Positions 53,479 through 61,785 of a stretch of 64,000 bases of DNA are shown in pieces. How positions within the stretch are numbered: the first letter of the stretch is position 1; every line of letters begins with the position of its first letter. The notes under the pieces were generated by a model that was given only the letters and a program-made list of their open reading frames with translations, ran no database searches and was not told where the DNA came from. The stretch comes from Acidobacteriota bacterium (GTDB lineage: Bacteria; Acidobacteriota; Terriglobia; Terriglobales; Acidobacteriaceae), in contig JAJZVX010000001.1 in NCBI GenBank assembly GCA_021846985.1, positions 124,001 to 188,000 of the forward strand. Direction: 5' to 3'. A program made the translations under genes and the position numbers.

Positions 53479-54179
53479 GAACGATGGAACAGGAGAGCGG
53501 GAGCGGGCGCGTGGTTCTGTGCGCCGAAGGCGTCTGGAAGAGCTACGACGATGGCGCCGTGACGGTACTGAAAGGCGTGGACATGGAGGTGAGCGCGGGC
53601 CAGACCGTGGCCCTCTGCGGGCCTTCGGGCTGCGGCAAGAGCACGCTGCTGCACCTGTTTGGCGGCTTGGACGAAGCCGACCGCGGACGCATTGTGGTGA
53701 ATGGCGCGGAGGTGAACCGGCACGGCGATCTGCTCCGTTTGCTGCGGCGCGAAGTGGGGTTTGTGTTCCAACTGCACAACCTGATTCCCGACTTGACGCT
53801 GGAAGAGAACTGCCTGATTCCCACGGTGGCCGCGGGCACGCCGCGCGCAATGGCGCGGGCGCGGCTGGGGGAACTGGCCGAGCGAACCGGGCTGAGCCAC
53901 CGCTTGGGGCACCGCATTCAGAAGCTTTCAGGCGGGGAGCGGCAGCGCACGGCGCTGTGCCGCGCGCTGATGAACCGGCCGCGCATCCTGCTGGCCGACG
54001 AGCCCACCGGCTCGCTGGACGAGCAGACCAGCGAAGTCGTGCTTGAGTTGCTGCTGGATCTGGCCGCCGGCGAAGGCGTGACGCTGCTGATGGCGACCCA
54101 CGACCGCGGGCTGGCCGCACGCTGCGACCGCATGGTGGAGATGCACGATGGACGGATCCATGAGCCCGCTTATGCGTGA
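53475..54179 (+). CDS. ABC transporter ATP-binding protein, LolD/MacB-like
   Basis: The 234-residue ATPase has the Walker A GPSGCGKSTLLHLFGGLD, Q-loop VGFVFQLHNLIPDLTLEEN, signature LSGGERQRTALCRAL, Walker B ILLADEPTGSLD and H-loop LMATHDRG. The family pattern (FGGLDEADRGRIVVNG, FVFQLHNLIPDLTLEEN) is that of LolD/MacB-type transporters that pair with FtsX-like permeases. The ATG at 53475 overlaps the permease stop (ATG at 53484 is an alternative). It ends 31 bases after the start of the oxidase-like gene, so translation is strongly coupled. Confidence 0.93.
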   Translation: MRTMEQESGSGRVVLCAEGVWKSYDDGAVTVLKGVDMEVSAGQTVALCGPSGCGKSTLLHLFGGLDEADRGRIVVNGAEVNRHGDLLRLLRREVGFVFQLHNLIPDLTLEENCLIPTVAAGTPRAMARARLGELAERTGLSHRLGHRIQKLSGGERQRTALCRALMNRPRILLADEPTGSLDEQTSEVVLELLLDLAAGEGVTLLMATHDRGLAARCDRMVEMHDGRIHEPAYA

Positions 54180-55497
54180 GGCGAGCCTCCTCGGCGAAGA
54201 CGGCGGCAGCGCGGCGGCCGAGGCGGCCTGGCATGGCTTGTTCTGGCTGGTGTTTGCCAACGCGGTGGGCGTTCTGCTGGCGGTGCTGCTGCTGGCTCCG
54301 GGGCTGAACCGTCTGCTGGGCGAATGGACCTACGGCAGGTGGGTGATGGTGCACATGAACCTGGAGCTGTACGGCTGGACGAGCGTTCCCATGGCGGGAT
54401 TTCTCTTCAGAGCGTACGGCGCCGAGCGCGGGCCACTGGCGCGCTGGCGCCGGCCTGTGTTGTGGGTGTGGTCGGCGGCGCTGGGTGTGGGCGCGCTGAG
54501 CTGGTTGAGCGGGCACTCGAGCGGCAAGCTATTTCTGGACTGGAGCGGGTATGCGCGGGTGCTGTTCGCCGCGGCGCTTCTGATTCTGTGGGCGCTTCTG
54601 GCGATGGCGCTCGTATGGAACCGGAGGGCAGGAGCACGAGCGAGCGCGGCGGCCTGGGCGGCGAAGGTCGCCGGCCTTCTGCTTCTGCTGGCAGTGCCGT
54701 TCCTGATCTACAGGGCGGCGAGCCCGGGCATCTATCCGGCGGTGAATCCCGATACGGGAGGGCCGACGGGAACGAGCCAGCTTGAGTCGTCGCTGGCGGT
54801 GGTGGCGATTCTTCTGGTGCTGCCCCTGGGGCTGACGCGCCGCAAGCGGGCGAGCGCGCGGGTTGTCGCGATGGGCTGGGCGGTGCTGGCGGCGGAGTCG
54901 CTGCTGTGCGCCGTACTGAGCCGCGGCAACGTGAGCCATCGCCTGCCGGTGCAATACCTGAGCCTGGGGAGTCTGCTGGCGTGGCTGCCGCTGCTGCCTG
55001 CGTATTACGCCGCCTTTGCCTGGCATCCGGCGACGCGCCTTTGGAGAAGAGCGATGTTATGGTGGTGGGCGGCGCTGGTGGTTACAGGCTGGATTCTGTT
55101 TCTGCCCGGGGTGCTGGACCACTTCAAATTTACCGACGGTCTGGTGGGGCACTCGTTTGTGGCCATGGCCGGGTTTACCTCCAGCCTGATCGTGTTTGTG
55201 CTGGTGGAACTGCTGGGGGAAGACGCGTGGATCTTCAACCGCGCGCGCTCGTTTTATTTGTGGCATGGGAGCGTGATCGCGTACATCGTCCTGATGACGG
55301 CGGCGGGCTGGCGCGAGGGATTTGATCCCGCTTTCACCATGGTTCCGGGGCCAGAGCGCAACACGCTCTACGCGCTGCGGCTGGTTTCCGGCGTGCTCAT
55401 GCTGGCGGCTTCGCTGGACTGGCTCGTGGACGCTACGAAACTGCTGCGCGGACAGCCACCGGCTTGGCTCGATGTTGCCTTGGAGAAAACGGCATGA
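54148..55497 (+). CDS. cbb3-type oxidase subunit I-like membrane protein with incomplete haem-ligand set
   Basis: The 449-residue protein has about 11-12 hydrophobic helices. RWVMVHMNLELYGWTSVPMAG (His69) matches the TM2 region of cbb3/NO-reductase-like haem-copper subunits, where that His binds low-spin haem b. KFTDGLVGHSFVAMAGF (His335) matches the later TM10 HxH motif, but the second His is Phe337. A canonical HH copper pair is not visible; other histidines are His123, His264, His293, His325 and His373. The frame overlaps the ATPase gene, and its stop overlaps the next gene (ATGA). It may be a haem protein without oxygen-reduction activity. The family identification is moderately confident; the ligand interpretation is inference. 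Confidence 0.7.
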   Translation: MDGSMSPLMREASLLGEDGGSAAAEAAWHGLFWLVFANAVGVLLAVLLLAPGLNRLLGEWTYGRWVMVHMNLELYGWTSVPMAGFLFRAYGAERGPLARWRRPVLWVWSAALGVGALSWLSGHSSGKLFLDWSGYARVLFAAALLILWALLAMALVWNRRAGARASAAAWAAKVAGLLLLLAVPFLIYRAASPGIYPAVNPDTGGPTGTSQLESSLAVVAILLVLPLGLTRRKRASARVVAMGWAVLAAESLLCAVLSRGNVSHRLPVQYLSLGSLLAWLPLLPAYYAAFAWHPATRLWRRAMLWWWAALVVTGWILFLPGVLDHFKFTDGLVGHSFVAMAGFTSSLIVFVLVELLGEDAWIFNRARSFYLWHGSVIAYIVLMTAAGWREGFDPAFTMVPGPERNTLYALRLVSGVLMLAASLDWLVDATKLLRGQPPAWLDVALEKTA

Positions 55498-55904
55498 ATC
55501 GCCAAATGCTTTTGGGGTATCAGTGGCTGATTGGAGTTTCAGACACGGCCACGGGCGCACTGCTGATGGTGGCGCCGCGGGAGACGCTGGCCATGATGCA
55601 TCTGCGCGCCTCGGGCGGCGAGCTGCCCTTTGTTGCGTACATCGGAGCCTTTGTCCTTTCCGTGGGCATGGGTTGCCTGTATGGGGCGTATCTTCTTCAC
55701 CGGGATATGTGGGCGGGGAGGCTGGAAACCGTATGGCTGCTGACGGCGATGACGCGGGCGAGCGTGGCGGTTTTTATCATGGCGCAGGTTTTGGCGGGCA
55801 CGCTGGAGGCAGGATGGCTGACGGTGGCCATCTTCGATGGCGCGTGCGTGGCCATTCAGGCCGCGGGTCTTTACAAGGGGTGGCTGGCGCATGCCGCACG
55901 CTAA
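55494..55904 (+). CDS. Small four-helix membrane protein of the oxidase-like operon
   Basis: This 136-residue protein begins MNRQMLLGYQWLIGVSD. It has about four hydrophobic segments (TATGALLMVAPRETL; VAYIGAFVLSVGMGCLYGAY; ASVAVFIMAQVLAG; LTVAIFDGACVAIQAAGLY). It has no recognised domain and no Cys pair or His ligand pattern. It overlaps the oxidase-like gene by four bases and the next gene by 14, so it is clearly a component or assembly helper of the same complex. The genuine reading frame is secure because of the overlaps, but I do not recognise the family. Confidence 0.75.
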   Translation: MNRQMLLGYQWLIGVSDTATGALLMVAPRETLAMMHLRASGGELPFVAYIGAFVLSVGMGCLYGAYLLHRDMWAGRLETVWLLTAMTRASVAVFIMAQVLAGTLEAGWLTVAIFDGACVAIQAAGLYKGWLAHAAR

Positions 55905-57789
55905 AGAACGGATGGCGGGCTGGCGGGGCGCGGTTCTGGTGGCCGTCACCTATATCTACTTTCTGATCTTCGCCCAGTTTGGGTTTCTGGCGCGGCTTGC
56001 GAGCCTGGGCATCGCAGACCAGCCGCTGAAAGCCGTGCTGGCGGCCATGGCGCTGGGCGGCGCGGCGCTGAGCCTGGCGATGCCGCGGCTGCGGCGATGG
56101 AACTTACCGGATGCGCGGCTGCGCGCGGGCCTGATCGTGTGCGCAGCCGCGGCGCTGCTGTCGCTTCTGCCGCTGGATGTGGCCGGCGCAACGGCGGTTT
56201 CGCTGGCCATCGGCGCCGGGCTGGGGGTGGTGACCGTGACGCTGGCGACGCATCTGCGCCGCTGGACCGGAAGCGGAGATGCCCTGTGGATGGCAGGGCT
56301 GGGCACCGGGGTTGGCTATCTGGTCTGCAACGCGCCGGCGCTCTTTAATGCTCCAGCCCGCGTGCAGGCGCTGACCGCGGCGCTGCTGTGCCTTGCGGGA
56401 GCGGCAATCACGCTTCTGCCGGCGCAGCCGGCGGCGGAGCCGCGGCCAGCATCCAGGCGTGATGGGCTGCCGTTTGGCTATGCGCTGGGTTGCTTCGCGG
56501 CGCTCGTGTGGCTGGACTCGGCGGCGTTTTTCATTATTCAGCACACGCCGTTCTTGAAGGCCGGGACATGGGCGGGCGCCCTCCATTTGAGCGCAGATGG
56601 GCTGCTGCACCTTGCCGCCGCGCTGGCCGCCGTGTGGCTGTTGCGGCGGCGCGGGTTGCCGCTGGTGCTGGGCGCCGCGTTTGCCGCGCTGGGCGGCGCA
56701 TGCCTCCTGCTGCTGGATGCGGAACGGATCGCTCTGGCCTCGGCGCTTTACCCCGTGGGCGTCTCGCTGTATTCGGTGGCGCTGGTGGCCTATCCCTCCG
56801 TACTGGCGCCGGCGGCAACGGCGGCGGAGCGGGGGCGCCGCGCCGGCTGGGTTTATGCCGTGGCGGGCTGGGCGGGCTCGGCGATGGGCATTGGCATGGC
56901 GCAGAACCTGGGCCATGTGCCGCCGGGCTTTGTGCTGGCGGCCGGCGTGGTGGTGCTCGGTCCGTGGCTGGCGCGGCTTCTGGCGCGGCGCCGCCGGGAA
57001 GCCACGCTGACCGCGGCCGTCATGCTGGCTGCCTTCTGCGTGGACCGGATGCTGCCCGGCGAGAAGGCGGAGGCGCCGCAGTCGGCGGTGGAGCGCGGGC
57101 GGCAGGTCTACATCGCGGAGGGATGCATCCATTGCCACTCGCAGTATGTGCGCCCGGGTTCGCCGGACGTGACCATGTGGGGGCCGGCGACGAATCTCGA
57201 GGCATTGCGGCGGCAGCAGCCGCCGCTGATCGGCAACCGGCGGCAAGGACCGGACCTGTCCGCGGTGGGCGGGCGGCGGTCGCCCTTGTGGTTGAAGGCG
57301 CACTTCTATGATCCCGCGGAGGTGAGCGGCAGTTCGATCATGCCCTCGTTTGCATTTTTGTTCAGCGACCGGCGCGGCGACGACCTGGTGGCGTACCTGG
57401 CCAGCCTGCACAGCGCGGGCACCGCGCAGCATCTGGCAGAAGAACGGCTCTGGAGGCCTTCCTCCGCGGCCGTGGCGCGGGCCAGCGCGGCCGAGGGCGA
57501 ACGGCTTTTTCTTCGCAACTGCGCCACATGCCACGCAGGGAACGGCCGCACGCGGCAGCGATGGAGGACGGAATTCAAGGGATTGCCGCCCAATTTGTCG
57601 GATCGTCCGTTTGCTTATCTGCCTCCCCATGAGTCGCCGGAAGAAGATCTGATCCGGCTGGAACAGATTGTGAAGTTCGGCATCTACCGTACCGACATGC
57701 CCGGGCACGAGTACCTGCCGGACGAGCAGGTGGTTTCTCTCAGCTTGTGGCTGACGCAGATGAAGGCGCAGCCTCTCGAAAACCGATAA
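55891..57789 (+). CDS. Multi-spanning membrane protein fused to two c-type haem domains (first CcoO-like)
   Basis: The 632-residue protein has an N-terminal region (~1-385) of about 11-12 hydrophobic helices with an MFS-like look. A soluble part with two CxxCH sites follows. Site 1 is CIHCH (412-416) in YIAEGCIHCHSQYVRPGSPD, very close to the CcoO signature of cbb3 oxidase, with axial Met484 in SSIMPSF. Site 2 is CATCH (544-548) in a CcoP-like class I cytochrome c domain, axial Met603 in TDMPGHEYLP. The haems would face the periplasm. ATG 55891 overlaps the preceding gene; ATG 55912 is an alternative. CcoO is normally a single-TM monohaem protein, so the multi-TM fusion is unusual. The MFS relationship of the N-terminus is a guess. 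Confidence 0.8.
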   Translation: MPHAKERMAGWRGAVLVAVTYIYFLIFAQFGFLARLASLGIADQPLKAVLAAMALGGAALSLAMPRLRRWNLPDARLRAGLIVCAAAALLSLLPLDVAGATAVSLAIGAGLGVVTVTLATHLRRWTGSGDALWMAGLGTGVGYLVCNAPALFNAPARVQALTAALLCLAGAAITLLPAQPAAEPRPASRRDGLPFGYALGCFAALVWLDSAAFFIIQHTPFLKAGTWAGALHLSADGLLHLAAALAAVWLLRRRGLPLVLGAAFAALGGACLLLLDAERIALASALYPVGVSLYSVALVAYPSVLAPAATAAERGRRAGWVYAVAGWAGSAMGIGMAQNLGHVPPGFVLAAGVVVLGPWLARLLARRRREATLTAAVMLAAFCVDRMLPGEKAEAPQSAVERGRQVYIAEGCIHCHSQYVRPGSPDVTMWGPATNLEALRRQQPPLIGNRRQGPDLSAVGGRRSPLWLKAHFYDPAEVSGSSIMPSFAFLFSDRRGDDLVAYLASLHSAGTAQHLAEERLWRPSSAAVARASAAEGERLFLRNCATCHAGNGRTRQRWRTEFKGLPPNLSDRPFAYLPPHESPEEDLIRLEQIVKFGIYRTDMPGHEYLPDEQVVSLSLWLTQMKAQPLENR

Positions 57790-57815
57790 CCAAATTCCCC
57801 AAGAGGAGAAGAACG

Positions 57816-58394
57816 ATGAAGACATACACAGTAGCGCTGATGATGGGACTGCTGCTCGCGGTAGCGCCGGCGGCGCGGGCGCAGCAGCGGAAGTTCGAAG
57901 TGAATCCGGCGGCGAGCCAGGTGAGCTTTTTGCTGGGCGGCAATACGCATCATGTGAACGGAACCTTCCATGTGCAGAGCGGCGAAATCGACTTCAACCC
58001 CGCCGCGCGCACGATTTCCGGCTCCGTGGTTGTGGCCGCGGGCAGCGGCGACAGCGGCGACAAGAGCAGAGACAAGAAGATGGACAGCGAAGTGCTGAAC
58101 GTGGCGCAGTTTGCCGAGATTACCTTCGCGCCGAAGAGCTACCAGGGGACCATTGCGCCCTCGGGCGATTCCACCATCCAGGTTTCGGGCATCTTTACGC
58201 TGCATGGCACGCCGCACGACCTGACCGTGCCGATGCAGATTCATATCGACGGGACGGCGCTGACCGCGAAGGGGAAGTTTACGGTTCCGTATGTGAAGTG
58301 GGGCTTGAAGGACCCGAGCATTTTCATCCTCAAGGTGGCCAAAGTGGTGGATATTGATCTCACGCTCACGGGCACGGTGTCGAGCGGCAACTGA
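57816..58394 (+). CDS. YceI-family periplasmic protein
   Basis: The 192-residue protein has a clean signal peptide (MKTYTVALMMGLLLAVAPAARAQ) and AAGAGGAG seven bases upstream. The mature part is a YceI lipocalin-like beta-barrel: FEVNPAASQVSFLLGGNTHHV, the central SEVLNVAQFAEITFAPKSYQ with the characteristic HD-like core, FTLHGTPHDLTVPMQIHID and PYVKWGLKDPSIFILKVAKV, which fits YceI. YceI proteins bind isoprenoid quinones or other polyisoprenoids. That fits a cluster containing a prenyl synthase and a haem-protein complex, suggesting a polyisoprenoid or quinone ligand; this is inference. It starts 27 bp after the cytochrome fusion gene. Confidence 0.92.
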   Translation: MKTYTVALMMGLLLAVAPAARAQQRKFEVNPAASQVSFLLGGNTHHVNGTFHVQSGEIDFNPAARTISGSVVVAAGSGDSGDKSRDKKMDSEVLNVAQFAEITFAPKSYQGTIAPSGDSTIQVSGIFTLHGTPHDLTVPMQIHIDGTALTAKGKFTVPYVKWGLKDPSIFILKVAKVVDIDLTLTGTVSSGN

Positions 58395-58589
58395 GCCGGA
58401 TTCATACTGCTTTCATTCTGTCCGCACTTTTACCGGCGGCGCTTGCCGAGGGGAGGGTGCGGACACGTGTTTTTGGCGCGCAGCCCGGCGTGTCTTGAGG
58501 GAGTAGGATGGTAGCCGTTCCTTTTTTGCGGCTTATGGGGCAGCGGGATGCGGGCGGCCGCCGGGCACGGGCAGGAGGAGAATGCGGCG

Positions 58590-61500
58590 ATGAAAAGGAC
58601 CAGGAGAGAGGTGCTGAAGGACACGCTGAAGGTGTGGGCGGCGGCGATGACCGCGCCGCGGCCGCTGCTGGCGGCGGCTGCAGCGGCCTCCAAAGGCGGA
58701 CGCAATCTGGCGTTGAACCGGGCGGCGTGGGCCTCCAGCGCGGTGGACTTTATCCAGACGGGACACATGGCCACCGATGGCCAGACAAAGACGCAGTGGG
58801 CCAGCAAGGGCGCGGGCGAGGAGTGGGTGTATGTGGACCTGGGCGCCCTCTGCGACGTGAACCGGGTGGTGTTGCAGTGGGGCAAGGGCTTTGCGCGGGT
58901 CTACAAAATCCAGGTTTCGACCGAGCGCAAGGCTTCGCCGGAGACGGGGCTGGTGGAGACGTGGGCAGACGTGTATGGCACCGGCAACGGCAAGGGTGCG
59001 GTGGAGGAGATTGCGCTGAAGTCCATGAAGGCGCGATTTGTGCGGCTGCTGTGCAACGAGGCGGCGCAGCCGGAGGGATACTCGCTGCGTGGCTTCGAGG
59101 TGTATGGCGAGGGCGGGCCGCAGGTGCAGGCCATGCCGGTTCCGGCGCCGCGCGCCGATGGGACGCTGGAGCTGGGGGGCGGGTGGAAGCTGGTGAGCGA
59201 GGAGTTTGTGGCCGGCGAAGCGGCGAAAATCTCGTTGTGCGGCTACAATGACGCGGCGTGGCTGCCGGCCACCGTGCCCGGAACGGTGCTCACCAGCTAT
59301 CTCAACGCCGGCGCGGTGCCGGATATGTTCTATGGCGACGATCAGTTCCAGGTGTCGGACTGGTTTGCGCGCTGCCGGTGGTGGTACCGCAACGAGTTGA
59401 CTGTTCCCGCCGGGTACAAGGGCAAGCGGATCTGGCTGAACCTGGATGGCATCAACTACAAGGCCGACATCTATGTGAACGGCGCCCATGTGGGCAAGAT
59501 GGCAGGCGCCTTCATGCTGGGACGCTTCGATATTACGGACAAGGTGACGCCGGGAAAGAAGAACTGCATTGCGGTGCTGATTCATCCAGTGACGTATCCG
59601 TGCGAACCGACGGTGAAGAGGCTGGATAAATATGTGTGGCCGGAGGCGTTCACGCGCAATGCGCCCACGTTTCTTGAATCGGCGGGGTGGGACTGGCTGG
59701 CAACGATTCGCGACCGGAACATCGGGATATGGAACAAAGTATCGCTGACAACGAGCGGCGAGGTCACCATTCACGATCCCTTTGTGATTACGGATTTGCC
59801 GCTGCTGCCTGAGCTTTCACGGGCCGATCTGACGCTGAAAGTCGAGTTGAAGAACCACTCCGCGGAGCGGCGGACGGGCGCCTTGCATGTGGAGATCGGC
59901 GCGGCCCGGTTCTCGCATTCGGTGACCCTCGATGCCGGGGAGACGAAGAGCCTCACGCTGGATAAGCAGGCGCACGCGGAACTTTCGCTGAAGGAGCCGC
60001 GGCTGTGGTGGCCAAACGGCTACGGCGAGCAGCATCTGTATGCCATGACGCTGCGATTCGAGATGGAGGGCCGCGAGTGCGACGTGAACCGCTCGCAGGT
60101 AGGGGTGCGCAAGCTGACCTATAACCAGAGCTTCAAGGCGATCCGGGATGTGGGCAAGACCATCAACATTGGCGGCAGCCGCATTGACGATCCCAACACG
60201 AAGCCGCTGATTATCTCCTGCAACGGGCAGCCCATCTTTCTGCGGGGCGCGGACTGGGGCATGGACGAAGGCATGTTGCGCTGCGACGCGGAAGGCTACG
60301 AGACGCGGCTGCGGTATGAGAAGGAGATGCACTACACCATCCTGCGCAACTGCCTGGGCAACGTGGCCAAGCAGGAGTTTTACGAGATCTGCGACCAGTA
60401 CGGCCTCTTTGTGTGGGAGGAGTTTGGTCTGAACCACAGCAGCATGCCTTACGACATCAACCTGTGGCTGGAGAATCTTCGCTGCCGTCTGCGGGCCAAG
60501 CGGAACCATGCCTGCGTGGCGCTCTACTGCTCGGCCAACGAGGGCGCCACCGAGGAGCCTTTGCGGAGCACGGTGGGCGGCATTGTAGACGAACTGGACG
60601 GAACCAGGCTGTTTCTGCAGCACTCGACGCAGCATCCGCCGATCGACGTGGAAGGCCCCTACGATCAGCATCTGCCGACCTTCTATTTCGAGACGGACGC
60701 GCGCGGCTTTTGCCCGGAGATTGCCTCGCCCACGGTTCCTCCGGTGGAGAGCATGCGGCGCATGATGCCCCACAACAAGCTGTGGCCGATTAACGAGATG
60801 TGGGGGACGCACGACTGGTGGAAGGGCAAAAGCGGGTTCTGCGATCCGACCGAGGCGGCGGTGGCCTGCTATGGGGAAGCCGCGGGGATTGAGGACTTTT
60901 GCCGCAAGGCGGCGATGGTGAACATGGAGGGCTTCAAAGCCATTTACGAGGCATGGAACCACAAGATGTGGGACACCTGCTCGGGAGTGATGATCTGGAT
61001 GAGCGATCCATGCTGGCCGTCGCTGACCTGGAACACCTACGACTACTACTTTGAACCGACGGCATCGTATTTTGGCATCCGCAAGGCGTGTGAGCCGGTG
61101 CACATCCAGTGGAGCATGGCCACGAACGAAGTGAAGGTGGTGAACTGCACGCTGAAGGCCCTGGTGGGCGTGCGCGCCGAGGCGCAGGTGGTGAACCTGG
61201 ACGGGTCGCCGCACCTGCAGAAGAGTGCGACGCTGGATTGCGCGGCGAACAGCGCGCATCCTGTCTTCAACCTTTTCGCGGGGGACGATCCAAAATCGCC
61301 GCGGCTCTCGGAGGTGTACTTTATCCGGCTGGAATTGAAGGATGCGGAGGGCAAACGGCTCTCGGAGAACTTTTACTGGAACGGCAAGGAGGTGTGGAAG
61401 TACCTGCCTCTGGCGGCGATGGACAGGGTCGAGGTGAACGGGACGGTGAAGACAACGCAGGAGGGCGGCCGGCGGCGCCATGTGGTGAACGTGACCAGCG

Positions 61501-61721
61501 GGGAGAAGGGCGTGGCGCTGATGGTGCGTTTGAAGGTGGTAGATGCGGCGACGGATCTGCTGGTGGCGCCGGTGCTTTACTCGGAAAACTACTTCTCGCT
61601 GCTGCCGGGGGAATCGCGCAGGGTGGATGTTGAGTACCCGGCCAGCAAGGCGGCCAGCAAGGACGTCAAAGTGCTGGTGGAGGGCTGGAACGTGGTGCCG
61701 AAGGAACTGCGCATGGCCTGA
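58590..61721 (+). CDS. Tat-exported glycoside hydrolase family 2 enzyme with N-terminal discoidin domain
   Basis: The 1,043-residue protein starts at ATG 58590, ten bases after GGAGGAG. The N-terminus MKRTRREVLKDTLKVWAAAM is a Tat-like signal. Residues ~35-180 form an F5/8 type C (discoidin) carbohydrate-binding domain (WVYVDLGALCDVNRVVLQWG, SLRGFEVYGEGG). GH2 sugar-binding, immunoglobulin and TIM-barrel domains follow. In the barrel are FLRGADWGMDEGML, YCSANEGATEEPL (probable acid/base NE) and WPINEMWGTHDWW (candidate nucleophile Glu). The C-terminal beta-sandwich fits exo-beta-mannosidase or glucosaminidase-like GH2 members. The substrate is not determined. It is monocistronic. Confidence 0.88.
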   Translation: MKRTRREVLKDTLKVWAAAMTAPRPLLAAAAAASKGGRNLALNRAAWASSAVDFIQTGHMATDGQTKTQWASKGAGEEWVYVDLGALCDVNRVVLQWGKGFARVYKIQVSTERKASPETGLVETWADVYGTGNGKGAVEEIALKSMKARFVRLLCNEAAQPEGYSLRGFEVYGEGGPQVQAMPVPAPRADGTLELGGGWKLVSEEFVAGEAAKISLCGYNDAAWLPATVPGTVLTSYLNAGAVPDMFYGDDQFQVSDWFARCRWWYRNELTVPAGYKGKRIWLNLDGINYKADIYVNGAHVGKMAGAFMLGRFDITDKVTPGKKNCIAVLIHPVTYPCEPTVKRLDKYVWPEAFTRNAPTFLESAGWDWLATIRDRNIGIWNKVSLTTSGEVTIHDPFVITDLPLLPELSRADLTLKVELKNHSAERRTGALHVEIGAARFSHSVTLDAGETKSLTLDKQAHAELSLKEPRLWWPNGYGEQHLYAMTLRFEMEGRECDVNRSQVGVRKLTYNQSFKAIRDVGKTINIGGSRIDDPNTKPLIISCNGQPIFLRGADWGMDEGMLRCDAEGYETRLRYEKEMHYTILRNCLGNVAKQEFYEICDQYGLFVWEEFGLNHSSMPYDINLWLENLRCRLRAKRNHACVALYCSANEGATEEPLRSTVGGIVDELDGTRLFLQHSTQHPPIDVEGPYDQHLPTFYFETDARGFCPEIASPTVPPVESMRRMMPHNKLWPINEMWGTHDWWKGKSGFCDPTEAAVACYGEAAGIEDFCRKAAMVNMEGFKAIYEAWNHKMWDTCSGVMIWMSDPCWPSLTWNTYDYYFEPTASYFGIRKACEPVHIQWSMATNEVKVVNCTLKALVGVRAEAQVVNLDGSPHLQKSATLDCAANSAHPVFNLFAGDDPKSPRLSEVYFIRLELKDAEGKRLSENFYWNGKEVWKYLPLAAMDRVEVNGTVKTTQEGGRRRHVVNVTSGEKGVALMVRLKVVDAATDLLVAPVLYSENYFSLLPGESRRVDVEYPASKAASKDVKVLVEGWNVVPKELRMA

Positions 61722-61785
61722 CGGCCCCGCCCGCCGGCCGGGCATGCGGCAAAAAGCCGCGCGCGCTGATAGGCTAACAGCAGGT

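Noticed and set aside
59817-61745. Minus-strand frame of about 640 codons opposite the GH2 gene
   Set aside because: The plus strand has clear GH2 and Tat features; the reverse frame is His/Arg-rich without family resemblance.
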